From the NCBI RefSeq assembly GCF_024713975.1, contig NC_091104.1, positions 10,311,580 through 10,375,579 on the forward strand: a stretch of DNA of 64,000 nt. The letters are read 5' to 3'. The position numbers and the translations under genes are program-made. Shown one piece after another: positions 21,767 to 33,065 of this stretch (the stretch's first letter is position 1; each line of letters opens with the position of its first letter). A model generated the notes under the pieces. That model was not told where the DNA came from. It was given only the letters and a program-made list of their open reading frames with translations, and did no database searches. The stretch comes from Paralichthys olivaceus (taxonomy: Eukaryota; Chordata; Actinopteri; Pleuronectiformes; Paralichthyidae).

Positions 21767-21813
<47 letters not shown>
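21767..21813. repeat. (TG)n microsatellite
   Basis: A perfect TG run of about 47 bases lies roughly 200 bp from the fyn exon 1 donor, on the intron side. Confidence 0.95.
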
Positions 21814-21814
<1 letters not shown>

Positions 21815-21949
21815 TCCATCACAGCTACATGTGCAGATCATCCTCAGTGAACCTACTCTGTGTTATTTATCTCTCTCTCTCGACAGGAATCCATCTGGCT
21901 GTGGAACCGGGGGGACCAGGCGGGTGCACCAATTGAAATTCAACGCAGA

Positions 21950-21989
21950 CGGAGGAGGAGGAGGAGGAAGAGGAGAGAGGGGGGGGGAC
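21950..21989. repeat. (GGA)n purine tract with a G9 run
   Basis: GGAGGAGGAGGAGG is followed by GAGAGAGGGGGGGGG. It lies about 20 bp inside the intron, just past the candidate fyn exon 1 donor. It may affect splicing or promoter structure, but nothing in the sequence proves this. Confidence 0.7.
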
Positions 21990-22010
21990 AAAAAAAGAAA
22001 CGCAACTTAC

Positions 22011-22220
22011 CGCAGAAAAATCACATTAATCCATCGGTGTGCGGGGGAGACGTTCGCGGAGGAGCCTCGCTGGTGTGTTCGCACTTTTCCTGCCAGTGTT
22101 CGGTCGGAGCAGCGGAGCAGCGGAGGCAGCAGGAGTCGTCTCTGCAGCCGAGTCCTCAGCTCCTGTCGCCGCCGTGCGCACAGAGGATGACGAGGGCGAC
22201 GCGCGTCAACACGAGCACCG
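22011..22220 (-). promoter_or_regulatory. fyn: Candidate fyn non-coding exon 1 and CpG-rich promoter
   Basis: On the minus strand a strong donor (CTGCG|GTAAGT) sits at 22,011/22,010, directly after a GC- and CpG-rich stretch that extends to about 22,220. The surrounding DNA is AT-rich, so this is a typical island promoter with a first exon. The only downstream minus-strand gene lacking a first exon is fyn, whose first coding exon opens with an acceptor at 12,972. The exon's 5' end cannot be set from sequence; I chose the edge of the GC-rich stretch. Confidence 0.55.
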
Positions 22221-22534
22221 TAACACGCAACACATCCGGGTGTCACCTTCACAAGAAAACTATTTGTGTTTTTAGTAACAGAAGAAGAAAAATGAGAATC
22301 ACAATTAGAATCAGTGGGTTTAAACACATACAAGAAATTTCCTTCGGTGTGTCTGTGCAAGCACGAATATTAAATAGGAAAATATTATAAACAGTAGAAA
22401 AGGATTTTTATCATATAGATGGATATTTACTATAAAACGCTATATATTAAAGTTGAAGTATGTAGGTGAGTGAAAACAATGACAAGCCTTTTTTTTAAAC
22501 CAAATTTATTTGAAATAGCATGAAATGTATTTAT

Positions 22535-22907
22535 TTAAAGGCTCAGTGTGTAGGATTTAGTTGTGAAGGTTTGTGTTGCAGCTGAACACCCCCTCACCTC
22601 ACCCTCGCCTTCCAAACATGAGAGATAACCTGTGATCACCTTCAGTTTTCATAAAAACTCAAAAGATGTTTAGTTTGTCCAGTCTGGACTACTGTAAAAA
22701 AAACATGGCTGCCTCCGTAGAGAGGACCCGCTCCCGATGTTAATTAATGTTGAAGCATTTAAATATAAAAGGCTCCTTCTAGGGTAAAGAAAATAACAGT
22801 TCATACAATTTAGATGAAACACACTGGTGGAAACATCACAAGGATTAGTTTATATTCAGTTTCTGCCATTAGAGTTCTTTCCTAAATCTTACACACAGGA
22901 CCTTTAA
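22535..22907. mobile_element. MITE-like element, copy 1
   Basis: It begins TTAAAGGCTCAGTGTGTAGG and ends in the near inverse (AAATCTTACACACAGGACCT, then TTAA), so it has terminal inverted repeats of about 25 bases. The interior matches 42,244-42,565 in order: CCTCACC..., GGACTACTGTAAAAAAAAC, GCCTCCGTAGAGAGGACCC, TATTTAAATATAAAAG-type and TTTCTGCCATTAGA. It has no coding frame and TTAA at both ends. It looks like a non-autonomous DNA transposon. Confidence 0.75.
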
Positions 22908-23503
22908 GATAAAGGAAGTGAAAGACAAATAGGATCCATTTGTGTGAAATTTCAAAAATAAGTTGAAAGAGACAATTAATAGAGATAAAGCAGACAGAAC
23001 AAACCTAAACGCACTGTTATAATAAGTACAAATTTAAGAATTCGAATATAATAGCAGCTTTTGGGATTTTATTTTGGTACGCAAACCTTCAGTGTTCCGG
23101 TGTCTGTACGTTATCTTGACGCAGATGTTGTTGCGTCCGACTGATGCAGATCCACATCGACCAAAGAGATTTGATTGACAGCATTTACCGCCAATCAGAA
23201 ATTACAATGTGTGGCAGGACACCGCCTCCTCTCTGGAGTGATTGAAAAAAAAATACAAGACAAGATGATTAAATTGTCTGTTTTTGTTGAACTCAAGTAG
23301 AGTTCGATGTATTTATTTTGATTGTATCTTAAATGTGGATTTTTAAAACAGTGGCTGTTACACTGCAAGTCTGTGAGTATGAGAGGTTCCAGCTAAAATC
23401 AACAGCAGGTGATTTCCTTTTCTTTTAGCCTGAGGGGCTGTTAGGTTGTTAATAAGTGGGATCCCCCTGCTGAGGTCTGAGGTTTTATTTGTAGAGTTTA
23501 ACA

Positions 23504-23562
<59 letters not shown>

Positions 23563-26102
23563 TTCAGGTGTTAACTACTCTCAATGGAAGCTGAATAAGA
23601 AAATGAAACAGGAAAACACCAGCAACATTCAACCCCTGCCTTTGACAGCCTTCAACCAGATTGTATTTTTGTAATTTGCAAATTATTTTTTGCACAGACA
23701 AACAATATATACATAGAGAATTAATATAAGCATCATTGTACATATTTTACTTTTTGATATTTTACTTTGCTCAGGTTTGTGTTTATGAAACTCGATGTTG
23801 ACCTTTGACCTCTTCTCATTCCTCCAGTTTTCTGGATGTTAATACAGATCAGACTGAAGAGAAAAAAGGTCCACCGAAACACAATCAGTCAGATACACTA
23901 CAGTAATGGAATATAGAATCATTTCTTTTATGCATCACATAAAGATAGATGCTTCTCTCCAACATAAGTATCAATGCTATAACATGTGGACAAGAGAAGA
24001 TGGGAATCAAACTGCCTCTCATCGCCACACCATGATTTGTAACATATCAGACTACAGGACAAGGTGCTCTGTCACAGAAACAGTGAAAAATATTCATCAC
24101 ATTTACAAGGGTCAAACGTGATGTTGCAAATGTTTTTTTTTCTGTCCAGAAGCCAGAGATACATAATTTAAAATCACGTACGACAGGGAAAAAATAGGAG
24201 AAGCTGGAACCAACTGTTTATGATTTTTACCTGATAATGAACTTATATAACGAATACATGCTCAAACTTGATGTGATTGATTAACTGCCATTATAGGAAA
24301 TGGCATTGACATGAATCTTGGGTGCTGCTTTGAGCTTGTTTTAGTATCTTGACACTTTTTGATGTCATATCTGCAAACCTATTTGTTCCATATGTGTGGG
24401 CAGGAAGTATTGTTACACAGTGGGATGACCAAAAAGAAGAAAATGCTTTTATTTCATTTTAATGTAGGAAATTATGCACAGATCGTCAAAACTGTAGCTC
24501 TCACTCTAAACTGACATCACTAACCATGAGTTAGAGGTGAACATTAACATAGATGGACAAAGCAACTGATTGGCAACTTGTGGTTCCTTGTTTTCTGGAT
24601 GTTGCTATTGACTTCAATTTTACATTATTTACAATTTATTGAATGTGGTGTTGATTTGAAGTCTGCAGCTCTTGCAGACACACACACACACACAAACACA
24701 CATAGCATAGCAGACAGTATGTTCATGACAGGTGAAGTGTTTAAAATGTCCGGGGTCCCGGGTGCTTTCTGAAAACATGTCATGCCCTGCTTGGCTTTGT
24801 CCTCCACTTTACTCTTTCACGGCAGCTCAACATAACAATCACAGCTTTGCATGTAATCAGAATATCACAACAATGAGCATGGCCTAGTTATGATGCCGGA
24901 GAGAGGGTGGGTGAAAGAAGCCACCCTAATCCTCAAACTGCTGTCTGCACCGCATACAGTTCTGAACTCACTCTCACCCTACTTCTCCCCAACCAGGAGT
25001 CATGACTGCCGAGCCGTCGACATGGAGCCTCCTCTTCCTCGGGGCCATTTTGGACTGGTAACCATGGAGATGTGGGTCATGCAGCAATGGCAGAGAGAGG
25101 GAGAGAGGGGAGACTTGTGGCTGGTGGTGGAGACAGAGCACTGCAGGCTGCTGGAGGAGGGAGCAGCAGCAGCAGAGGACGACCATAAACTCTCATTATA
25201 TCTGGGTCACTGGGATGCTCCAGCTGCAACGAGCAGACAAGACTCTATTATGCAAGAAGAGGGATGAGTGAAGATGTGGGCACAGGCGCTTATAGTTACT
25301 GTTTACTGAGCATATGTCAAGAGGCTGCGTGGTGATGGAGCATGAGACCAGCTGAGCTCTGCTTTGTCAGCTCCAAAACATGCTGTTGTTTTGGTGCTAA
25401 TATACTAACACAGCTATTGTGAGCCATGTTGTAGGGGATGTTACTGTGTATCATGTTGTGTTACATTTACAAATAAAGACCATTAGACTTTTAGATGAGA
25501 GGGTGGTCCGAATAAGCACATACCAAAAGTACATAAACTTAACGTCATCTTAGGACTGGGCGATATGACCCAATATTGTATCAAGAAGAAAATTATAGCA
25601 TATTAATAAATAGCACTAATTACCACGATACACGTCACATTATTATTTCTTTTAGATTTAAGGTCTATTTATGCTTTTGAGTGGAGGTTGTTTCAAAATG
25701 ACAAACAGTGAAACACATATATTATATGTAATACCTCAGTGTATGTACATAATGCATAAGTATCATATCAGCATATTGTGCCTTTGTTGTATTGATATTG
25801 ATTTAAATCCATTTTGCAAAAACTACTCATATTCATATACAGCCCAGCCCCACACCAGCTACATGTAAAAACAAATGGGGGCCATCTTTATTCTTTAAAA
25901 ACACATATTTCTATCCACGTTGTTGACCTCGGTGCTGGAGGAGCAGATGTTTGGGGGGGGGAGTATTTCCTACACTTATAATCAGAGTCACAATAAATCT
26001 ACAGGTCGTTTTACAGCTCGGTTACAGAGGAACTTTCTGCAGTGTAGCATTGATAGAAGACAAGTTGTAGGCCATGTTGTTGTGTCTCCTCCATTGTCCG
26101 TG
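22908..26102. other. Intergenic stretch between the fyn promoter and marcks
   Basis: This is the spacer between the divergently oriented fyn (minus) and marcks (plus). I see a long CA microsatellite at 23,506-23,560 and no supported exon. A short GC-rich patch lies at about 24,990-25,260; the open frame through it resembles no protein I know. Confidence 0.5.
23506..23560. repeat. (CA)n microsatellite
   Basis: A perfect CA run of about 55 bases, long enough to be polymorphic and useful as a marker. Confidence 0.95.
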
Positions 26103-26108
26103 ACCACC

Positions 26109-26150
26109 ATGCACCCCCTCACCCACAACCCCCCACCCCAACCCCCCTCT
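26109..26150 (-). promoter_or_regulatory. C-rich tract with quadruplex potential upstream of marcks
   Basis: The plus strand has at least five runs of three to six C separated by short loops (CCCCCTCACCCACAACCCCC and onward). The minus strand could therefore fold as a G-quadruplex. It lies about 400 bp upstream of the marcks ATG. Confidence 0.45.
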
Positions 26151-26170
26151 TTTGCTCGTTGGATTCCAGG

Positions 26171-26200
26171 ATTGGCTGAGACGCGCTGGCCGTGACGTCA
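26171..26200 (+). promoter_or_regulatory. marcks: marcks upstream CCAAT box and full CRE
   Basis: ATTGG, an inverted CCAAT core, lies at 26,171-26,175. A perfect palindromic cAMP-response element TGACGTCA lies at 26,193-26,200, with CpG-rich surroundings. The marcks ATG is about 350 bp downstream, a typical distance for a TATA-less island promoter. Factor binding is inferred from the motifs. Confidence 0.55.
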
Positions 26201-26302
26201 CAGCCCCGGCGCCCATTCATCAGTGGACTTGGGCGTTGTTCTCCCGCATCTCATTTGCGGCGGGGGCCGATTTCTCCATCTGCAAAACTCCGCTCGGGTT
26301 CC

Positions 26303-26326
26303 AAAAAAAAAAAAAAAAAAAAAAAA
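26303..26326 (+). repeat. A24 homopolymer in the marcks 5' leader region
   Basis: Twenty-four consecutive A lie about 220 bases upstream of the marcks ATG. Depending on the start site, this is 5' UTR or core-promoter DNA. Homopolymer length may be inexact in an assembly. Confidence 0.85.
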
Positions 26327-26544
26327 TCAGGAAAGAATTTGTCTTTTCTTTTTTTGAGCCCTTCGCCACATTTTTTTCCGCGTCTCCTCTGCTGCGGTCT
26401 CCTCTTGCGTCGTGTTGTGTGTTTTGCGCAGAAAGGAGGTGTCGCTCGTGTGCGTGCGTGTTTTTTTGGGGGGAAGCAGGAAGCTTTGCGGTCTTTGTTC
26501 ATTCATTTGATCGGTCGGGCTCCTTTGTTGGACCGAGAGAAAGC

Positions 26545-28158
26545 ATGGGAGCGCAAACCTCCAAAACCGCTGGGAAAGAGGACGCCGCGGTGGAAAAGCC
26601 CGCAGAAGGTGCGGCCGTGGCGGCGAAGACGAACGGACAGGTCGGTAGAAATATGTTTGATTCCTTTTGTGCGATGCGTGGAGTCGATGTTTCCCCCGCA
26701 GCGCATCCGCACGCTCACCGGCGTTCAGGGAAAGTGGCCACATGTCGGATCCATTTTCACCGGCGAGCGCTTTGTCTCAGTTTGAGACTGTGCGCAACGC
26801 TGCGTTGTTTCCAACGCAATTATTTCAACGCAATTCAAACACTTTTGATTGTTGCGTGCATGCGTTTGCGTTTTGAAATATGAGGATTAATAACTAATCT
26901 TAATCACTGTTTTCTGACTGAGATTGATTCAAATGTGATTTTCAAATTCTTAACAACATTTCACATCGTATGCACTCGAATATTTTCATAGGATTTAGTC
27001 GCAGTTTGTGCAGATTTGGTTTGTGGTGTTCGCTCTCACTGAGGCATGGCCATTTTTTTCTCCTTAAAAAAACGATACCACGCCTTTGTTGCCAGGTCCA
27101 AGAAAGAAACCACGTTTCTGTGCACACGCAACCTGCAAAATCAATGATTTATATCAAGCACACGTAAAAGTGCGTGAGAATTTTTGATTATTTGATTTTA
27201 AAGGCGTTTTTGTTAAACACGGGGCATTAAAACGAGATTTAAAATTCCCATATTCCCATATTGTTCCCATCGTCTCCACATCGAACGCCACCCTCAGGAT
27301 CCCCGCGGTACTGCAGTCTAACCGAGTAGCCTACTGCTGAAAGCCACAGATCTGTCGTCACTCTCCTGGTAACAGATGTTGCTGCAGTTTTGGGGTCAAT
27401 TTCTGATTGGTTACTACCAGTCGGTGCATATAATTAAATGTGAGCCCGCCAGATGTTGCAGGTGTTAGTCTTGTATCCACATGTGCAAAATAAAGAGTCT
27501 GCCCCTCCCTTTGTGAAATTTAAATGGCATGGTGATGCATTTGTGGAGGAATTACATGTGTATTGTTCTTTTCCAGGAGAACGGCCATGCCAAAACCAAC
27601 GGAGATGCCTCTCCGGCTGCAGAGGAGGCCAACAAAGCTGACGTCCAGGCCAACGGCAGCACTCCAACCGAGGAGGCGCCCAAAGAAGAAGACGAGAAAG
27701 TAGAGGGTGCTGAGGCCAACGGAGAGAAGGAGCCCGCAGCCACAAATGGGGAAGCCTCTGCCAAGCCGGAGGAAGGCACTCCATCCACCAGCGAGGATGG
27801 CAAGCAGAAGAAAAAGCGCTTCTCCTTCAAGAAACCCTCCTTCAAGCTCAGCGGCTTCTCTTTCAAGAAGACCAAGAAGGAGTCTGAGGAGGCTGCAGAG
27901 GAAGGAGCTGCAGCAGCAGAGCCAGTCGAGGGAGAGAAGCCGGCATCGGAGGAGGCAGCTGTTGAGGAGGCCAAGCCAGCTGAGGCCAGTGAGGAGGGAG
28001 CAAAGGAGGCTGCAGCGGAGGAGCCAAAGGCCGAGGAGGAGGTGAAGGCAGAGGGAGAAGAAGCAGCCGCAGGAGGTGAAGAGGAGAAACCTGCTGAAGC
28101 TTCAACCGCTGAGCCAGAGACGGCAGCCAGTCCGGAGGCCGCTGCCGCCACCGAGTAA
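26545..28158 (+). CDS. marcks: MARCKS, complete (2 exons, 225 aa)
   Basis: Exon 1 is 26545-26640 and exon 2 is 27577-28158. The GT-AG intron is phase 0 and falls between ...KTNGQ and ENGHAKTNGD, the same place as in human MARCKS. The N-terminus MGAQTSKTAGKE gives the myristoylated Gly2. The effector domain spans about 110-133: KKKRFSFKK, then a Pro, then SFKLSGFSFKK. It holds the PKC-site serines (115, 120, 127) and the Phe/Lys pattern that binds calmodulin, actin and PIP2. FSFKKTKKE at the end favours MARCKS over MARCKSL1, whose domain reads LSFKRNRKE. The rest is Glu/Ala-rich and disordered. The protein sits on the inner plasma membrane, sequesters PIP2, and releases on PKC phosphorylation or calcium-calmodulin. 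At 225 aa it is much shorter than human (332 aa). The extra Pro119 is a departure from human. Teleosts have two marcks copies; I cannot assign a or b. Confidence 0.95.
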
Positions 28159-28873
28159 TCCTGCTGAGCAAAACACCAGAATGAAGGAGATGATGGAGCC
28201 CGTCTGAAGGAATGCGAGGACTTGTCTAAAACCAGGGATTTGTTTTTGTTTATTTTTTTTGTTGGTGTTTCTGTTTACTATTCTGCAACCATCCCATCCA
28301 CAATGACTGCAATGTCCGTGGCAGTGATGGACAGGAGGTGTACTGGCGAGTGTGCTGCTTCTTCACTGCTCATTGGTGCTTGCATTTGTGGCGTGGGTGA
28401 GTGTGAAAGTGCGAATGTGAGTGAGTGTTTTTTTTTTCCTACATGAAACCATGACTGTGTTGACACGTTGCTGAATTTGACATATTTAATCTTAAGTATT
28501 TGGTGCTGGGCAATTGGATGTAGCAGCTAAAGCTGTGTCTGCAAGATGTGACACATTGTGATCTTTTTTAAAGGGAAACCAAGTCTTACTTGTTGTCTTT
28601 GCAGTGCACAGTTGTTTACAACTCTTAAAGCTCGACGCTCCTGTGGACACGACCATTCCTGAATGAACTAGACTTAGTTAACTGTCAAAAACAATAGATG
28701 CTCATCACTTTCCATTTAGATTTCCACCATTTCAAAACTCTGTAGTAATGCACGTTGTATAGACTTTGATATTACTGGTTTTATGACTGAGATGTACCTA
28801 AATGACTGAAGTTTTTAACAGATTACCCATTGTAAATGAAGTTTTTTCTTGTTTTTCACCATTTGTAAGATTG

Positions 28874-28879
28874 AATAAA
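28874..28879 (+). terminator. marcks: Proximal poly(A) signal of marcks
   Basis: AATAAA lies about 0.7 kb after the stop codon, followed by a T-rich stretch. Confidence 0.55.
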
Positions 28880-29092
28880 ATTGGGAGATGTTTTAAGCAG
28901 ATTTTTTGCATCAAGCTGTGATGACTACACCACTTCAATTCAACGCTACAAAAAGCACAAAAACGAGGGGCCAGGGGGCGCTAATCTTTGAACAGCATCT
29001 TTTTTTGTACATAATGAGGCTTCACTTTATTCGATGTGGAATGTAACATTGCCGACAAAGTGTTCCGTTTGTTTTTTCTGTGAGCACTGAAG

Positions 29093-29098
29093 AATAAA
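29093..29098 (+). terminator. marcks: Distal poly(A) signal of marcks
   Basis: AATAAA lies in GAAGAATAAAGG and is followed within 30 bases by TTTTGTTAATCGTGTGG, a U/GU-rich downstream element. Confidence 0.6.
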
Positions 29099-31275
29099 GG
29101 ACTGAAGTGTGAATTGGCTCATTTTGTTAATCGTGTGGAGCAAATATTAAAAAAATCCTCACGTTAATTCCTGTAGGTTGGGTTGCTCTGAGATTTCAAG
29201 CTGGTCTGTGATTTCTGCTGTGATGGAGAAATGCACCCATGGATTCTTTGCCTTGTAGCGCCCTCATGTGGTAAAAATACTGAAATGATACAGGGCATGT
29301 TACAGAAACAGTTTTACAAAAAAAACCCAGTTTTTCATAGTTTCCGGAGTCTCAACTCTTACAGATTAAATGCAATAACTTCTCAAACTGATTTATTAAT
29401 TAGGTGTGAAACATCGGGATGTGTGAATTAGAATAATTAGCTTAAAACAATGAAATTACAAAGTGTCAAAAAACATATAAGAAAGTAGCTTTTTTGATAT
29501 ATCGATTGACTTTATTTGACTTAAACGCTCTCTAGCACATGTTTATTTAATCTAATACGACAAAACAGTATGTGACCGACCTGTTTTTTGCCTCCTTATA
29601 TTCAAAATTCAATACTTAATGCCAGAGCTTATCTGGATTTGAGCTCACCCAAACACAGACAAGGAGGAAATACATGAGTATGAAATGCACATGTTAGATC
29701 TGGGCACTAAAAAAATAAAATAAATCCTAAAACAATTGTTCAGATAAACCAAATGAATAAACCCTCATAGTTTAAAATGTAAAGTTAAACACCTGTAGGT
29801 CAATAGTCAACAGCGATGCACAACAGAACACCTTCACCACAACCTAAAATATGTGATTGTCACAAACATGTTTGCAGTGATGTAAAGTGAGATGTGTTTT
29901 CTGCCTCATGGTAGTTTTGAGGCAATGACTCCTAAAAGTAACCGCAGCATAACTATGTAATGAGATCCTGGGGTTTGAGCTGTGTCTCATTCAATCACAG
30001 AGCTGCTGCTTTTTACACCATAAATGACAGCGTTTGAAACAACAAACATATTTATGCCCTCTGGAGATGAATCTACAGAAAACCGCTGCAGCCAACGACC
30101 CAACCGGTGCCTGCGCTCCCCATCACCGCGCTGGGATTCCTTCCATGAAACCACCGGGATCTTTTTAAGAATAGAAGGGATTGCAGCAGACTTGGCTGTT
30201 TTTAGCGGCCCACAGCTGCAGCACATTTCAAACCCATTTATTTCCTTTGCACTCTGTTCTACCCTGTGTGCTGCAGCTTCGGACACCGCAGGAAGGGTGT
30301 GTTTTACACATAATCTTTCTATTTCTGCTTCCTGGTCGTCACATCCATCTTGGTCAGGTTGTTGAGGCCTTTGCTTCCCATTCTGTCTCCCATTCTGTCT
30401 CCTCAAATGCAGCTAAAAGCCATGACATCTCTCATCGTGCCACAGTCTCCATCCTCCTCAGGGTGTCTTCATACCAGTTTGTTCCTCAGCATTCAAATAA
30501 ACACAGATGATTGAGCCCTCTAAAAAACAAATATATACCAAAGTGAAATGCTCTTAAGTGCAGCAGATAATTTTGGAGTGTGGCTTGTGGAGTTGACCAG
30601 AGGCTGCTCCTCGTCTGTGCTCCCTTCGTCCCACCTTTTGCACTAACCACATCTCTGAGTCCCCTCAGCTGCAAGTCCCCAGTGGTTTCCTTCAACCATC
30701 TTCCTCTCCATTCTGTCCCCGGGGCCCCTCACCTAACCACCACCTCCCTCTCCCTTCCAGGGCAGATCAAACAGCTGCTGCCCAGCGAGAGGACCATCCC
30801 TGTCCCTCTTCCCACACGCCAACTATTTTCAGCTCACCAACATCCAGACTTGCACGGTAGAGTAGTTTTTGTAAACTTCAGCTGCCAAACAACCAGTGGC
30901 CATCATGTGGGGCGAAGATTCAGATATTATGACCCTCGTCCATCTCATACTGGAACCAGTGCTGGATTTCCCAAGGCCCCATGTCAACTGATAATTTATT
31001 TGTTCAACAATTTAAACTATTAAAGTGCACTGTGAACGTAGGTTGGTCCTGTAGTATGAGCTGATTTCACATCCTGTAGTTCAGTTGTGTTTCATAACTT
31101 TATGCAGGTTTGTAATAAATCTAGTCATGGTATTTCCACTATATGCTGCTCTATGTTTCTACTTCACAACATTTTCAAGGTCAATATTGTGATTTTTATT
31201 CTACTACAATTATTTGCTACTAGTTGCATATGGTGTATATGAAATGATAAATATGAGGTTCCCCGAATGATAAAA

Positions 31276-31520
31276 CATTACATTACATTTCGCTGATACT
31301 TTTATCCAAAGCGACTTAGATAAGTGCATCAACCATGAGTGAACAAACCCAGGACAACAAGAACCAAGTTAGTACAATTTGCTTAAAGCTAAACTACAAA
31401 GTGATTCTATATAAGTACCATATAAGTGCAACAAAATATATATATAGTTTTATTTATTTTTGTTATTAGACATCCTCTTCTTCACCAAGGTATAGTCAGA
31501 AGAGATGTGTCTTTAGTCTG
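31276..31520 (+). repeat. Dispersed fish repeat, family D
   Basis: CATTTCGCTGATACTTTTAT, CCAAAGCGACTTAGATAAGT and GAACAAACCCAGGACAACAA are the hallmark of a very common fish interspersed repeat that I know from memory. It contains no coding frame. Confidence 0.65.
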
Positions 31521-31671
31521 TGGCAGAAAATGTGAAGACTTTCTGCTGTCCTGGTGTCAATGACACATATTGTGAACTTCAATAATACGGTGCCTTGATA
31601 CAGGAAAAAACACGAGACACGTTGTAAAATGCTTTAAAATGCAATAACACAACAGTTAAGGATATCTATCC

Positions 31672-31810
31672 AGCCATTCATCATCTATGATGCTTATCCT
31701 TCGAGTGTTGTAGTTGGAGCTGGAGTCAATCCCATGCTGTCATTAAGTGAGAGACAGGGTTTACCAGATTGCCAGTCTATCACAAGGCCAACATATATAG
31801 AGACAAAACA
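31672..31810 (-). mobile_element. SINE-like element (family B), tail fragment
   Basis: ATGCTTATCCTTCGAGTGTT, GCTGGAGTCAATCCCATGCT and GATTGCCAGTCTATCACAAG match the tail of the family B element in reverse orientation. The head is missing. Confidence 0.6.
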
Positions 31811-33065
31811 ATGTAATAATACAATGACCTGAAAGGTGTGTGTGGCTTTTGCCTGATGAGTGATTTGACTTTTAATATAAAAATAGTGACAAATAATTCT
31901 GGAAATATACATTGAAAGTTGCACAATACCCAGGTTTAAATGAGAAACTTTATTTTTCTCCCTTTCTGTTAATGTTTATTTGGGGTTTTTGACCATTTTT
32001 ATTGGTTTGTTTTGGGTATCTCAATATTCTGATGCTCTAAGATGTTGTTCACTTTGAGCATGACAGCTTTTACTTCTGTAGAAAAGAGGTAAGTTCTACT
32101 ATTTGCAGAATATGTTGAGTAAGTGAAGCATTATTTCTATCAGTTTATTAAAGAGGGATGCTAACACCTATGTTGCTCTGGGGATGATATTTCACCATCT
32201 ATTCTTAATGGTTTACAATAATCTTATTTATATTTTTGCAGCAACTTTAACAAAATACTGTCACTGGTCATTAGTTGCAAATATAATGTGAGGCCACAAA
32301 CTATTATAACTTGTTGAAGTGCTCAGGAACAGGAACTCACTGTAACCCAGTGCATGAGAGGCTGGTAGCAACAAGTAATTTGTCTTTTCCCATTTCCCAT
32401 TTAAAAAGTGCTCCTGAGACAAAATGTTTGTTAAGACATCTTTTATTTTGGTCATTATGCTTTACATGACATGTATGTTCAGGGATATAACGCTGATGTT
32501 AAACAAATGCTGTTTGTCTGACAGAATTTGACTGACTTATTTCATCATAACGATCAATTTGACCATTACCATTTCACAATATTCAAGTCACGTACAAGGA
32601 CAACAGTTACAACATGTTGCACAGACAGTATTTGTGTACTTTTTAAGATTATTGGTCATCCGAACAAAAAACAAGGTTGTACAAAAACAAACAAAAAAAC
32701 AGACAAACACTTAATTAAGTCTCACCAGTTGAAGTCAGTATAAAAGAAACAGAGTGGAAAAGAAAAAGTCAGGACACAACACAGTTGTAACACCTCCATT
32801 TCACATGCTGTCTCTATTACAAAAGCTCACTGGTACCTTTGTGGATTGCTTCCCCCATCCCTGATCACCTGTTTTCATAAATTAGATTTCCTTCCTCTTA
32901 GCACCCATTTCTTGTAGTTTTCAAGTCGAGATGCAACTACTCCTCAAAGAAGGGTGAACTGCCTGTCTGCTTGGTTGAGGAAAAATTAACAGGGAGTTTA
33001 CTTTAATTTGAGAAATAGATTGCAAATTTAGTTGGTTGGCTTTTGGGAACTACTGTTTTAACGTA

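Larger units (their letters stand above)
28159..29115 (+). other. marcks: marcks 3' UTR
   Basis: AT-rich sequence follows the stop codon, with AATAAA at 28,874-28,879 and 29,093-29,098. Each is a plausible alternative end. MARCKS mRNAs characteristically have long 3' UTRs. No coding exon is seen here. Confidence 0.65.
29120..33060. other. Intergenic stretch between marcks and col10a1
   Basis: The two genes are convergent here, 3' end to 3' end. I see two dispersed-repeat fragments (31,276-31,520 and 31,672-31,810) and no supported exon. The last part (about 32,430-33,065) is probably col10a1 3' UTR; an AATAAA on the minus strand lies near 32,440. No exon of NT5DC1, HDAC2 or FRK, the mammalian neighbours, was recognised. 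Confidence 0.45.

Noticed and set aside
21583-22190. Plus-strand frames of Cys-Val repeats running into a 200-aa frame
   Set aside because: They are produced by the TG microsatellites and the CpG-rich promoter region, with no family match.
26152-26883. 243-aa frame that starts upstream of marcks
   Set aside because: The frame is in phase with marcks exon 1 but runs into the intron. The conserved MGAQTSK start at 26,545 is needed for myristoylation.
27552-28151. 199-aa minus-strand Ala/Ser-rich open frame
   Set aside because: It is the antisense of marcks exon 2. The Glu/Ala-rich coding sequence has few stops on the opposite strand.
30580-31023. 147-aa plus frame with a CTTCCAG acceptor-like site at about 30,761
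   Set aside because: It resembles no protein I know and has no matching donor or partner exon.
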